From the IMG/VR virus record IMGVR_UViG_3300032116_022062, positions 1-64,000 of that record: 64,000 bases of DNA, one strand, 5' to 3'. The notes under the pieces were generated by a model. That model was not told the DNA's origin. It did no database searches and saw only the letters and a program-made list of their open reading frames with translations. How positions within the stretch are numbered: position 1 is the first letter of the stretch; each line of letters starts with the position of its first letter. A program made the translations under genes and the position numbers. This DNA comes from a virus. Positions 25,534-32,761 of the stretch are shown here, in pieces.

Positions 25534-25550
25534 AAAATTATTCACAAAAA

Positions 25551-25580
25551 AAAGACCATCAAATTTGATGGTCTTTTTTT
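25551..25580 (+). terminator. Rho-independent terminator, bidirectional
   Basis: Perfect 13-base inverted repeat AAAGACCATCAAA/TTTGATGGTCTTT followed by T-runs on both strands. It also contains the stop codon of the minus-strand lipoprotein gene. Confidence 0.9.
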
Positions 25581-25678
25581 ATTTCTAATTTTGTATATGC
25601 GTCGCATTTAGTATGTTTAGAAGTTTTACAAGATATTGTAATTGTGCTTAAGATTGCGATTAATATTATTTTTTTCAT
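25559..25678 (-). CDS. Tiny lipoprotein, 39 aa
   Basis: A short frame: M-K-K-I-I-L-I-A-I-L-S-T-I-T-I-S-C then K-T-S-K-H-T-K-C-D-A-Y-T-K. The charged start, hydrophobic core and S-C form a type II signal peptide, with Cys17 as the lipidated residue, leaving a 23-residue mature lipopeptide. Its ATG overlaps the TGA of the upstream gene (ATGA), which supports real, coupled translation, and its stop sits inside the terminator stem. Small phage lipoproteins can be outer spanins, inhibitors of reinfection, or of unknown use; at 23 mature residues it would be small for a spanin. Confidence 0.65.
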   Translation of the reverse strand: MKKIILIAILSTITISCKTSKHTKCDAYTKLEIKKDHQI

Positions 25679-26169
25679 CTTTTGTTTTTTCTTCTAGTAC
25701 TTTTGTAACTTTTTGATTCAAATTGCTCGCCAGAGTCGATAATTTCTTCATCTTTTAAAGATGTCATTTCATCTTTGACTTCTTGTTTTTGTCCAGAAGC
25801 TGTTGATTGACTTCCTAAGTTAGCTAAAACATCTTCCGGTGTGGTAAAATATTTTTTTACACCTTTGATATGATATTTTTCTGTTTCTGCTGGAAATGTT
25901 ACCTCTTTTCCATCAATTACAACTGATTTTTGACCAGGTGTGAAATCAACTCCAGCAGCATCTGCTAAAGTTTGAAGTGCTATTTCATATTTATCAGTAG
26001 CTACTTCTTCTTCTTCACCTTCAAACTCTGCTTCCATTTCGGATGGTCGATTGATAGGTGGTCTTCCACCTAAAGACGGTAGATCTCTTACAGGAGCTTC
26101 TAATTCAGGTTCCATTCCTAAATCTTCGTTTAATTTACCTTTTACAAATTGATTATATCTTTTAATCAT
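25675..26169 (-). CDS. Hypothetical acidic protein with capsid-targeting-like N-terminus
   Basis: A 164-residue protein starting M-I-K-R-Y-N-Q-F-V-K-G-K-L-N-E-D, nearly the same tag as the HAD-like protein. Residues 18-55 are Pro/Glu-rich and probably disordered (E-A-E-F-E-G-E-E-E-E-V). A small folded domain follows at about 58-110 with V-V-I-D-G-K-E-V-T-F-P-A-E-T and a K-K-Y-F-T-T-P-E-D-V segment, and the tail is basic (S-T-R-R-K-N-K-R). No family recognised. It is the first gene of a two-gene unit with the tiny lipoprotein. Confidence 0.7.
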   Translation of the reverse strand: MIKRYNQFVKGKLNEDLGMEPELEAPVRDLPSLGGRPPINRPSEMEAEFEGEEEEVATDKYEIALQTLADAAGVDFTPGQKSVVIDGKEVTFPAETEKYHIKGVKKYFTTPEDVLANLGSQSTASGQKQEVKDEMTSLKDEEIIDSGEQFESKSYKSTRRKNKR

Positions 26170-26188
26170 TTTAATTTTTATTTTTTTG

Positions 26189-26198
26189 TATATATAAA
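26189..26198 (-). promoter_or_regulatory. TTTATATATA promoter-like element
   Basis: Minus-strand TTTATATATA, 19 bases before the ATG at 26169. Confidence 0.45.
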
Positions 26199-26207
26199 AT
26201 TTTGAAA

Positions 26208-26723
26208 TTAATCTTTTTGTTCTAATTCAGAAACAACATAATCTAAAAAAGAGTCTAATTCATACTCCAGTCCATTACAAAACTCAAATACGTCATAATT
26301 ATCTTGAGATTTTGAATCTTTTTGTATTGAATAGAAATCTGGAGATATCTGTCCATTCTCAAAGACAACTATTCTTCCTTCCAATCTTCCTTCAATTCTT
26401 TTACCATTTGGCCAAACTAAATCTGGAACATAAAGTGTTCCTATATAGTGTAATTCATCACCATAGTCTTCGCAATAATCAAACTCAAATTTAAAAAAAC
26501 CATTATCGTCTTCAAATGTATTTTCAGTTTCTGATTTTGCCAATTTATCATGTAATTCTTCTTCTTTGCCTATTTTATGTGAGTCTAAAAATTCTTTTTC
26601 TAATGGAGTAAGCGATTTTATTCCATACTTAGAAATTTTATCTAAGATGTCATCCGTTCTTTCTTTGGATGTATATCCTTCATATCTCATTAAGTGCTTC
26701 ATAGTATGTTTATCACTTCTCAT
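26208..26723 (-). CDS. Hypothetical protein with capsid-targeting-like start
   Basis: A 171-residue protein with two possible ATGs: 26723, five bases from a promoter-like element, or 26702, which gives M-K-H-L-M-R-Y-E-G-Y-T-S-K-E, in register with the tag on other proteins here. Residues 24-50 hold D-D-I-L-D-K-I-S-K-Y-G-I-K-S-L-T, a small helical motif also found at the end of the protein encoded at 61853. The remaining domain has alternating strands (F-K-F-E-F-D-Y, Y-I-G-T-L-Y-V-P) and a G-R-L-E-G-R-I-V-V-F stretch. No enzyme motif is visible. Confidence 0.7.
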   Translation of the reverse strand: MRSDKHTMKHLMRYEGYTSKERTDDILDKISKYGIKSLTPLEKEFLDSHKIGKEEELHDKLAKSETENTFEDDNGFFKFEFDYCEDYGDELHYIGTLYVPDLVWPNGKRIEGRLEGRIVVFENGQISPDFYSIQKDSKSQDNYDVFEFCNGLEYELDSFLDYVVSELEQKD

Positions 26724-26728
26724 TAAGG

Positions 26729-26738
26729 TATATATTTA
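26729..26738 (-). promoter_or_regulatory. TAAATATATA promoter-like element
   Basis: Minus-strand TAAATATATA, 5 bases before the first ATG (26723) or 26 before the second (26702). Confidence 0.45.
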
Positions 26739-27128
26739 GTTTGAAACCCTTGTTTTTCCTATCTTCCAGGCTCCTTTATCAACTCCTGATATCGGAATAT
26801 ATGGATGCTCAGGAAAGTTTTTGTTTATAACTTTTTCTTTTATAATTTGAAATAAAACTCCTGGTTCCGTGCCATCTAATTGATATATTGCGATGTAACT
26901 ATTTTCAATATCTTGATTTTTAAATTTTTTTACTACTTCATCATTTAGAACCGAGTTAATCTTTGATTGTCTTTCCCAGGATTTAACTTCTTTTACCCAA
27001 CTATCTATAAAACAAAAGATGAATCCGCTGGATCCATCTTTAGGATGATTCATAATAACATCTAAATCGATTCCATTAAAAAACGAAACCATTTTATCAT
27101 CAACTTTTATAGTCTCAATTAAAGTCAT
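26736..27128 (-). CDS. Hypothetical protein, about 130 aa
   Basis: Unrecognised. Two ATGs are possible (27128 or 27140); the shorter overlaps the preceding gene by 14 bases and is preferred. The sequence alternates strands and helices: M-V-S-F-F-N-G-I-D-L-D-V-I-M, F-I-F-C-F-I-D-S-W, S-Y-I-A-I-Y-Q-L-D-G-T-E-P and a C-terminal P-Y-I-P-I-S-G-V-D-K-G-A-W-K-I-G. It probably folds as one alpha/beta domain. It forms an overlapping pair with the gene upstream. Confidence 0.65.
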   Translation of the reverse strand: MTLIETIKVDDKMVSFFNGIDLDVIMNHPKDGSSGFIFCFIDSWVKEVKSWERQSKINSVLNDEVVKKFKNQDIENSYIAIYQLDGTEPGVLFQIIKEKVINKNFPEHPYIPISGVDKGAWKIGKTRVSN

Positions 27129-27345
27129 CGAAAATATCATCTATTTTTTTATCTCTTATTTCTGTTTTCATAAGTTCTATTATCATATCATTGAAAGTTT
27201 CATCATTTTCTATTCTAACTTTAAAATCATCAAAAGATGTTTTACTTATTTTTAAAAGAGACCATTTACCCCTACTTATTTGTGATTCATTTAATCTCCA
27301 ATCTAAATAAGTTACATATTCTTTATATAATTCTTCATTTTTCAT
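27115..27345 (-). CDS. Hypothetical protein, 76 aa
   Basis: Unrecognised small protein, mostly helical in appearance, rich in Lys, Asp and Glu, with W-R-L-N-E-S and K-W-S-L-L-K-I-S near residues 15-35 and an acidic end (I-D-D-I-F-D-D-F-N). It is the first gene of a two-gene minus-strand unit started from a bidirectional intergenic region. Confidence 0.6.
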   Translation of the reverse strand: MKNEELYKEYVTYLDWRLNESQISRGKWSLLKISKTSFDDFKVRIENDETFNDMIIELMKTEIRDKKIDDIFDDFN

Positions 27346-27349
27346 AAAT

Positions 27350-27359
27350 TATATATCAA
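27350..27359 (-). promoter_or_regulatory. TTGATATATA promoter-like element
   Basis: Minus-strand TTGATATATA, 4 bases before the ATG at 27345. Half of a compact divergent pair. Confidence 0.5.
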
Positions 27360-27362
27360 TAC

Positions 27363-27372
27363 TTAATATATA
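27363..27372 (+). promoter_or_regulatory. TTAATATATA promoter-like element
   Basis: Exact plus-strand element 5 bases before the ATG at 27378. The two start codons are only 32 bases apart, leaving no room for separate leaders. Confidence 0.55.
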
Positions 27373-27377
27373 CCCCT

Positions 27378-28076
27378 ATGAATCGAATAAAGAAATGGTC
27401 TAGTTTTTATGAGTCTTTACAAACTCCTTTAACAGAGATTGAAAAAGATGAAATTGGAACAGCATTAATATTCGCTTGTAGAAGCGTGTGGGGTTATATA
27501 AATACTTATTTTGTAAGTAATCATGGATTAAAAATTAGGGGTGAAATTTTGAGATTATCAAAAAATAATAGACTTCTAATTGATTATGTTAATAGTATCT
27601 CGCCTTCAAATACAATTTTTGATTTAGTTGAGTGGATTTCAAAAAATCAAAACGAACTATATCATCCAAATGGTCAATATTTCGATAAAGTAATTAAAAT
27701 ATTGACCAATTCTTATAATCGTGGTAGAAGTTTAGAAGAAAAAGCTAAAGATGTTTTAATTGAATATTTTGACTCCACTGGTGTTGTAATTAATCCCTTT
27801 AAACCAAAAAGAGAAAGAGACGAACAAGGTTATGATTTATTTTGGAAAATAAACCAAGGTATTGAATCCGCTCAAATTAAAACTTTAGATAATTTCTCAA
27901 CGGGTAAGACTAGAGACTTTATTCGATGTAAAGGTCATTTGAAAAAACTTGTTACTAACTATTTAGTTGCTATCAATGATTTTGAGTGTTATATTTATAA
28001 AACCTATAACCATCAATTTACATCTGAATACTTTAGTTTTCCTAAATCTAATTTACTTTATCATAAAGTTTTTTAA
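27378..28076 (+). CDS. Possible PD-(D/E)XK nuclease with capsid-targeting-like start
   Basis: A 232-residue protein starting M-N-R-I-K-K-W-S-S-F-Y-E-S. The C-terminal half has the order expected for a restriction-endonuclease-like fold: E-E-K-A-K-D-V-L-I-E-Y-F (a helix with Glu near residue 120), D-E-Q-G-Y-D-L-F-W near 150-158 (active-site Asp) and E-S-A-Q-I-K-T near 165-171, where Q-x-K replaces E-x-K as in several type II enzymes. The assignment rests on motif order alone. The N-terminal 110 residues are helical and unassigned. If packaged, it could act on host DNA early in infection. Its end overlaps the polymerase gene by 4 bases. Confidence 0.5.
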   Translation: MNRIKKWSSFYESLQTPLTEIEKDEIGTALIFACRSVWGYINTYFVSNHGLKIRGEILRLSKNNRLLIDYVNSISPSNTIFDLVEWISKNQNELYHPNGQYFDKVIKILTNSYNRGRSLEEKAKDVLIEYFDSTGVVINPFKPKRERDEQGYDLFWKINQGIESAQIKTLDNFSTGKTRDFIRCKGHLKKLVTNYLVAINDFECYIYKTYNHQFTSEYFSFPKSNLLYHKVF

Positions 28077-29506
28077 AAACCTTTTCCAAATCCGCTAAAA
28101 ATATCCATAACAACTGATAATCTTTTGGTTATTTCTGGCATTCCTAATGGTTCTATAATTGAATTTACCGGAGAAAGAATAGACTTCTCAAATTGTTCAT
28201 CAAAGTCTATTTGTGGAGCAAATTCCATAGGAAAAGAACCCCTAATATAAGCAAACATATCAGTTATTGATTTATCTTTACAAACATAGTACTTAATTTT
28301 AGTTCCGGATTTAATAAACTCATACTTTTGTTGCATTTCTTTGTCTTTAGATAGTAAGTAATTGTAATGAGCGGCAGATTTAACAGCGAAGTGAGCTCCT
28401 GAAACAAATTGCAATGGTAGTGTCTTATCATTTAAAACCTTAACATCATAATTTGAACAAGACGACTGCATTGCAATATCATCAATATCTGCTAGTTCAA
28501 ATTCTTTTCTCAGATTTTTTACTAATTTTAATAACTCTTTAATGTTAAAAGTGTCTGGGTGTGAAAAAAGATACTTAACGATTCCTACAATCTTGTCTCT
28601 AGCAAAAGCTGGAGTAGAAGAACGAACTAGTTCAACGCCTTTTGGATAAAGATAAGTTAGTCTATCATATGGTATGCCATCTTCAAAAAGAATATGTTGG
28701 ATGTATTTCTTTTTAGCAATGTTAATAATTGATTCAGAAATTCTTTCAAGTTCAAAGTCTTCTTTATTTTCGACACCAAATGAAGAGGCGTAGTCTTCGA
28801 GACACTTTTTAAAATAACCAGCATATCTAAACTGGTCTATTCCTTGAATATAATCGGTTTCATTTGACCAGTTCCATCTGATTTCTGATGTCAAAACTCC
28901 ATTGTCTATTAGTGAGTTTAGTTTTCTATCCTTTACTAGATTACCATCTATTAATAAAATATCATAGGGTAAATTTAGATTTTTTTCTAAATCTGCAACT
29001 TTATTGAAAATTCCTAAACAATTTATAGAATTTGTTTTAAAATCTTCGTTAGTGGTGAGTAGTAAAAATTTTTTTTCAAAATTAGTAAGATAATCTTCAT
29101 TAAAAATTAAATTTTGCCACTCTGAGTGGTCAATTGCTGGTTTAAATGTAACAAATAGTGAATCGGTGTCAGCATATATAGAAACTGGTTTATCTTTATC
29201 TATTGGTGTTACATTTTTTATTCCTAACTTGTAGTGTAGTTCGTGGTCTGAATGCCATTGTTTGTACCAATAGTCTTCATTTACTTTATCCATCGTTCTA
29301 GTTAAATCTCGACCTTGTGCTGTGATTGTACCAGCGACATGGTTGTTATAAAGAATAAAATAAGAAGTTGCAAAAGCACCGTATGATCCATTTAATACAA
29401 GTTTAAGAGCTAGTTGTAATGCGTTATAATAATCAACTTCTTTTTTTAAGTCCGAAGCCTTTTTTTTGAGTAATTCAATTTTTTTGATTTTCTCTTCTTT
29501 AGTCAT
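28073..29506 (-). CDS. Family B DNA polymerase, C-terminal part (split gp43-like)
   Basis: A 477-residue protein from the ATG at 29506. It begins just before polymerase motif B (K-L-V-L-N-G-S-Y-G-A-F at 35-45) and carries motif C (Y-A-D-T-D-S-L-F at 111-118), then a palm/thumb region. Motif B has Gly where most polymerases have Ser (N-G-S-Y-G rather than N-S-x-Y-G). The 3'-5' exonuclease domain and motif A, with the other catalytic Asp, are absent, so this chain cannot be active alone. Another gene outside the window should supply the rest, as in T4-like phages with split polymerases. The unrelated frame upstream to 29566 needs a TTG start. Confidence 0.85.
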   Translation of the reverse strand: MTKEEKIKKIELLKKKASDLKKEVDYYNALQLALKLVLNGSYGAFATSYFILYNNHVAGTITAQGRDLTRTMDKVNEDYWYKQWHSDHELHYKLGIKNVTPIDKDKPVSIYADTDSLFVTFKPAIDHSEWQNLIFNEDYLTNFEKKFLLLTTNEDFKTNSINCLGIFNKVADLEKNLNLPYDILLIDGNLVKDRKLNSLIDNGVLTSEIRWNWSNETDYIQGIDQFRYAGYFKKCLEDYASSFGVENKEDFELERISESIINIAKKKYIQHILFEDGIPYDRLTYLYPKGVELVRSSTPAFARDKIVGIVKYLFSHPDTFNIKELLKLVKNLRKEFELADIDDIAMQSSCSNYDVKVLNDKTLPLQFVSGAHFAVKSAAHYNYLLSKDKEMQQKYEFIKSGTKIKYYVCKDKSITDMFAYIRGSFPMEFAPQIDFDEQFEKSILSPVNSIIEPLGMPEITKRLSVVMDIFSGFGKGF

Positions 29507-29562
29507 AAATTTTATATTACAATAACCAAAAAAGTTTTTTTGAAAAAAAATCGATTTTAAAG

Positions 29563-29572
29563 TCAATATATA
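29563..29572 (+). promoter_or_regulatory. TCAATATATA promoter-like element
   Basis: Plus-strand TCAATATATA, 20 bases before the ATG at 29593. Confidence 0.45.
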
Positions 29573-29592
29573 TGAAAAAATAACGGTGTTTA

Positions 29593-29748
29593 ATGGGTAC
29601 AGTAAAAATTTCAGAAAACAAAATCACAATCAAAAAAAATGGAGTAGTAGAAGTCTATGTAAGAACTTTTAATTTAAGTTCAAATACTTGGATAGTTTAT
29701 AATGGGTATATTTATGAACTTGAAAGTAGTGACGAAGAGGTATTTTAA
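29593..29748 (+). CDS. Hypothetical small protein, 51 aa
   Basis: A 51-residue frame between the divergent polymerase gene and the convergent IF3 gene: M-G-T-V-K-I-S-E-N-K-I-T-I-K-K-N-G, then V-V-E-V-Y-V-R-T-F, W-I-V-Y-N-G-Y-I-Y-E-L-E and an acidic end. The regular strand pattern suggests a small all-beta domain. It has its own promoter-like element and fills the gap exactly, ending one base before the IF3 stop. No family recognised. Confidence 0.6.
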   Translation: MGTVKISENKITIKKNGVVEVYVRTFNLSSNTWIVYNGYIYELESSDEEVF

Positions 29749-29749
29749 A

Positions 29750-30289
29750 TTACTTCTTTTTTGTTTTCATCATCATCAACCATTTACCTCCTTCTAATTT
29801 AGGCATACTTTCAGGAATTCCAAACTCTTCAACTAGTTGTGTGAATTTAAGCATTACTAATTCACCTCTTTCAGGATTTGCTTTTTGACGACCTTTAAGT
29901 GAAATAACAACTTTTACTTTATCACCGTCTTTTAAAAACTCTCTGCCTTTTTTTGCCTTTGTTTCAAGATCGTGATCTGAAATATTTACAGATAGTTGAA
30001 TTTCTTTGAGTTGAGATTTATTGGCAATCTTCTTTTTTTCTTTTTCTGTCTTTTCTAATACATATAAGAATTTATTATAGTCTTCTATTCTAACAATTGG
30101 TGGATTTTGAGATTCGTTAATTAGGATTAAATCTTTTTCCTCTGAGTTTGCAATTTTTTGTGCTTCAGATGTAGAGATAACAAAAGGCTCTCCCCGACCA
30201 ACCAATCTTACTTCAGGAAAATTAAGTTCTGAATTTATTTTGTGTTTTCTTTTTATTTCGGGTCTTTTTCTAAAATTGTTGTTTCTCAT
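29750..30289 (-). CDS. infC: Translation initiation factor IF-3
   Basis: A 179-residue protein, the normal length of bacterial IF3 (about 180). N-domain: K-I-N-S-E-L-N-F-P-E-V-R-L-V at 17-30 and the conserved P-P-I-V-R-I-E-D-Y-N-K-F near 63-74. A Lys/Glu-rich linker helix follows. C-domain: K-E-I-Q-L-S-V-N-I-S-D-H-D-L near 94-107, G-R-E-F-L-K-D-G-D-K-V-K-V near 114-126 and E-R-G near 140. IF3 binds the 30S subunit, checks initiator tRNA and start codon, and affects use of leaderless mRNAs. A phage copy could shift initiation towards phage messages, many of which appear leaderless here. It lies downstream of a membrane-protein gene. Confidence 0.9.
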   Translation of the reverse strand: MRNNNFRKRPEIKRKHKINSELNFPEVRLVGRGEPFVISTSEAQKIANSEEKDLILINESQNPPIVRIEDYNKFLYVLEKTEKEKKKIANKSQLKEIQLSVNISDHDLETKAKKGREFLKDGDKVKVVISLKGRQKANPERGELVMLKFTQLVEEFGIPESMPKLEGGKWLMMMKTKKK

Positions 30290-30303
30290 TTATTACTTTT
30301 ATT

Positions 30304-30645
30304 TCAATTAGAGGTTGTGTCAATTATTATTTGTGGAACACTATCTATTTTTTGCGGAATCACTGTATCCTTTTTTTCCAGAATTATTTTTTTATTATTT
30401 ATTAAATTTTTTGGCTTCTGAATTGTTTGAATTTTTACTTTATTAATAGAGTCTAATTTTTCTTTTAAATCTCTGATTATAGTTTCTTTTTCAAGAACAT
30501 CCATATTCAAAGATTCAACTTCATATCGGTGAGATTCTATTTCTGAATAATTGAGTCTTATCCAATATACTAAAGCAAGCGATGTTATTATGAGTATTGA
30601 TATTTTTCTTTTTAATTTCCAGATTTGTCGGTCTTTTGGTAGCAT
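30304..30645 (-). CDS. Single-span membrane protein with coiled coil, inner-spanin candidate
   Basis: A 113-residue protein with a basic N-terminus, one membrane segment at about 15-31 (I-S-I-L-I-I-T-S-L-A-L-V-Y-W-I), then a probable periplasmic coiled coil (Y-E-V-E-S-L-N-M-D-V-L-E-K-E-T-I-I-R) and a Lys/Pro/Ile-rich tail with V-I-P-Q-K-I-D-S-V-P. The N-in topology with a coiled-coil periplasmic part resembles Rz-type inner spanins, which join the membranes at lysis. No overlapping outer-spanin frame was found; the only lipoprotein seen is at 25559. It lies between the clamp and IF3 genes. Confidence 0.6.
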   Translation of the reverse strand: MLPKDRQIWKLKRKISILIITSLALVYWIRLNYSEIESHRYEVESLNMDVLEKETIIRDLKEKLDSINKVKIQTIQKPKNLINNKKIILEKKDTVIPQKIDSVPQIIIDTTSN

Positions 30646-30677
30646 AGTTATATTTTTAGCTAATATAATAAAAAATA

Positions 30678-31451
30678 TTAATCGTCGGAAAAATCTTGTT
30701 CAAAGGATAGCATCAAATTAGAATTTTCTTCTTGGATTAACATAAAATTATCAAAAATGCTAAATTCTATATCTTTTGAATCAGTTATACATGATAAAAA
30801 TCTTTTATTTAGCATTAAATTAGAATTTCTATCATCATCAATTGAGTCTATTTCTAATTCCCATGCCGCCTTTTCGGAAAAAATTACTCGACCGTTATCA
30901 ATATTTATATTGATAATTCTATCAGAATTTATATTTGATAGTTTTTTTACATCAGAGAAATCACATTGTGAAATTTTAAAAGACCATATTCTTTTTTTGA
31001 TATCAAGATTGTTTCTTAGTGTAGTTTTATTAATATCCCTTAATTCATAATGTTCTCCTGCTAACCAATTTACTTTTAATTTTCCACCCACAACTTGCAT
31101 TGAACGAGCATTCATTATATTATCATCATCGTTTGATTCTTTGTAAGTATATTCGATTGTAACTTTGTCAGATGAAGTCAAAAAATTTAAGTTTTTAACA
31201 AATTTTTTAGCATTTACTATAATAATATCTAAAGTAAAATCGAATTCATCAAAATTGAAGAAGTCATCAGTTTTTAACAAAAAATTTTTAAAAGCCAACA
31301 TAACATTTCCTCCAAGAATAGAGTACATAAGAATATTATCTGAATCTATTTTGAGTTTTATAGTATCTTCGATTTTAGTAAGATCTTCTAATCTCTCAAT
31401 GAATTCAGAAATTTTATCTGATTTAAATACGAATTTAATCTTATTAGCCAT
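30678..31451 (-). CDS. Sliding clamp-like protein (gp45/PCNA fold)
   Basis: A 257-residue protein, slightly longer than T4 gp45 (228). Two halves can be read as processivity folds: F-V-K-N-L-N-F-L-T-S-S-D-K-V-T-I-E-Y in the first and W-S-F-K-I-S-Q-C-D-F-S-D-V-K-K-L-S in the second, the latter lining up with the gp45 segment that follows the interdomain link. The C-terminus F-M-L-I-Q-E-E-N-S-N-L-M-L-S-F-E resembles the clamp's final strands. Homology is by pattern and remote, so confidence is moderate. Neighbouring polymerase, UvsY-like and primase genes support a replication role. Confidence 0.6.
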   Translation of the reverse strand: MANKIKFVFKSDKISEFIERLEDLTKIEDTIKLKIDSDNILMYSILGGNVMLAFKNFLLKTDDFFNFDEFDFTLDIIIVNAKKFVKNLNFLTSSDKVTIEYTYKESNDDDNIMNARSMQVVGGKLKVNWLAGEHYELRDINKTTLRNNLDIKKRIWSFKISQCDFSDVKKLSNINSDRIININIDNGRVIFSEKAAWELEIDSIDDDRNSNLMLNKRFLSCITDSKDIEFSIFDNFMLIQEENSNLMLSFEQDFSDD

Positions 31452-31487
31452 ATAAACATGATATTATAAAGAAATGAATTTGTTTAT

Positions 31488-31497
31488 TTAATATATA
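31488..31497 (+). promoter_or_regulatory. TTAATATATA promoter-like element
   Basis: Exact plus-strand element, 5 bases before the ATG at 31503. Confidence 0.55.
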
Positions 31498-31502
31498 TCG
31501 AT

Positions 31503-32048
31503 ATGAAAAAAATAAAATTATTCAGAGAGTTCATTGAAAATAGCGACAATGTTATTGATGCTAAGATGCAAGAATTAAAAGACCTTATCGATGGTCTTTC
31601 TGATAATAGTATCATTTATGAGTGGGAAAATAAGTCTGATCACGAGGTGGTTGTAAATTTTACAAAAGATGATTTATCTATAAGGTATGAATTTGATATA
31701 GATCAAATGTATGTAGCAAAGTTTGTTGGTGATACTACTGATTTTCAAACTTATGTGGATTCTATTGATGAAGGGCTAGATATTATTGAAAAAGACATTC
31801 AAGGAATTTTGGGAATATCCGAAAGAGTTAAAGCACAAAAGTATAAAGGCCGTAAAATTCCAGGAAAATATTTAACTAAAAATCCTGGTAAAATGAAGAA
31901 AGAAATTGACACATTTAGAGGAAAAAAAGAGTATAAAAAAGACTGGGATGCTGATTACTCGTCTGGTAAAGGAGGTGAGGGTAAAAGAGTTAAAACTAAA
32001 AAATCAGCAGCAACTAAAGCATACCAAAAAATGTTTGGAAATAAATAA
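31503..32048 (+). CDS. Hypothetical protein with capsid-targeting-like N-terminus, 181 aa
   Basis: Starts M-K-K-I-K-L-F-R-E-F-I-E-N-S, one of the best matches to the T4 tag. The first 100 residues are acidic with helical and beta segments (I-I-Y-E-W-E-N-K-S, V-V-V-N-F-T-K-D-D-L-S-I-R-Y-E-F); the last 75 are strongly basic (K-A-Q-K-Y-K-G-R-K-I-P-G-K-Y, ending K-A-Y-Q-K-M-F-G-N-K), which would suit contact with packaged DNA. No enzyme motif is visible. The next gene begins 14 bases downstream. Confidence 0.7.
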   Translation: MKKIKLFREFIENSDNVIDAKMQELKDLIDGLSDNSIIYEWENKSDHEVVVNFTKDDLSIRYEFDIDQMYVAKFVGDTTDFQTYVDSIDEGLDIIEKDIQGILGISERVKAQKYKGRKIPGKYLTKNPGKMKKEIDTFRGKKEYKKDWDADYSSGKGGEGKRVKTKKSAATKAYQKMFGNK

Positions 32049-32061
32049 AAAAATTAAATAT

Positions 32062-32760
32062 ATGAGATACTTAAAAACATTTGAGAGTTTTAGAGAACCA
32101 TTAAATAGAGAAGAAATGATTGAGACTCTTTCTTCAACATCTACATTCGAAAGAGAAGAACTTGAGGCAATGACTGATGATGAATTAGAGGAGTTATTCC
32201 ATTCCTTAGAAACCGAAGATTGGATATCTGAATTAGACAGAGAATCTACTAGTGATGAAAATTGGATAGGAGGACCTTACAACCCAAGAGAGGAAGAAGA
32301 AGGTGATTATTACGAGTCTTATACATTTGAGGATTTTACACATGCTGATATGGAAGATGTTAGAGAACTTTTAGAAATGGGTCTTACTGAAGATCAAATT
32401 GCAATTGAGTTGGATTTGGAAGTTTATGTTGTTAAACAAATTATCGATACTATAAATAAACATGGTAGTGTTTCTGATGAATTAGAAGGATTGGATGAAT
32501 CTAAAAAGTCTGGAGTAACCGCTTCTCTTAAAAAGAAATCAAAAGCTTCTGGAATTCCTGTTGGTATTTTAAGAAAAGTTTTTTCTAAAGGAATGCAAGC
32601 TTGGAATGCTGGTCATAGACCAGGGGTTGCTCAACATCAATGGGGAATGGGTAGAGTTAATTCATTCATTACTGGCGCTGGTGGAGCAAGAAAAGCAGAC
32701 GCTGATTTATGGACAAAAGCAAAAGCTGCTAAAGCAAGAAAGAAGAAAAGAAAGAAGTAA
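32062..32760 (+). CDS. Conserved phage protein with capsid-targeting-like N-terminus, 232 aa
   Basis: Starts at the ATG at 32062, M-R-Y-L-K-T-F-E-S-F-R-E-P; a longer frame back to 31906 needs a TTG and overlaps the previous gene. Residues 14-56 (N-R-E-E-M, E-L-E-A-M-T-D-D-E-L-E-E-L) match a segment of the protein at 36036. After an acidic middle, residues 150-225 form a domain I recall from many cyanophage and other T4-like proteins: S-G-I-P-V-G-I-L-R-K-V, G-M-Q-A-W-N-A-G-H-R-P-G, Q-W-G-M-G-R-V-N-S-F and a final D-A-D-L-W. The function of that domain is unknown to me. The tail is Lys/Arg-rich. Confidence 0.75.
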   Translation: MRYLKTFESFREPLNREEMIETLSSTSTFEREELEAMTDDELEELFHSLETEDWISELDRESTSDENWIGGPYNPREEEEGDYYESYTFEDFTHADMEDVRELLEMGLTEDQIAIELDLEVYVVKQIIDTINKHGSVSDELEGLDESKKSGVTASLKKKSKASGIPVGILRKVFSKGMQAWNAGHRPGVAQHQWGMGRVNSFITGAGGARKADADLWTKAKAAKARKKKRKK

Positions 32761-32761
32761 T

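Noticed and set aside
31906-32061. 52-residue N-terminal extension of the protein at 32062
   Set aside because: Depends on a TTG and overlaps the previous gene; the tag-like M-R-Y-L-K-T-F-E-S-F marks the true start.
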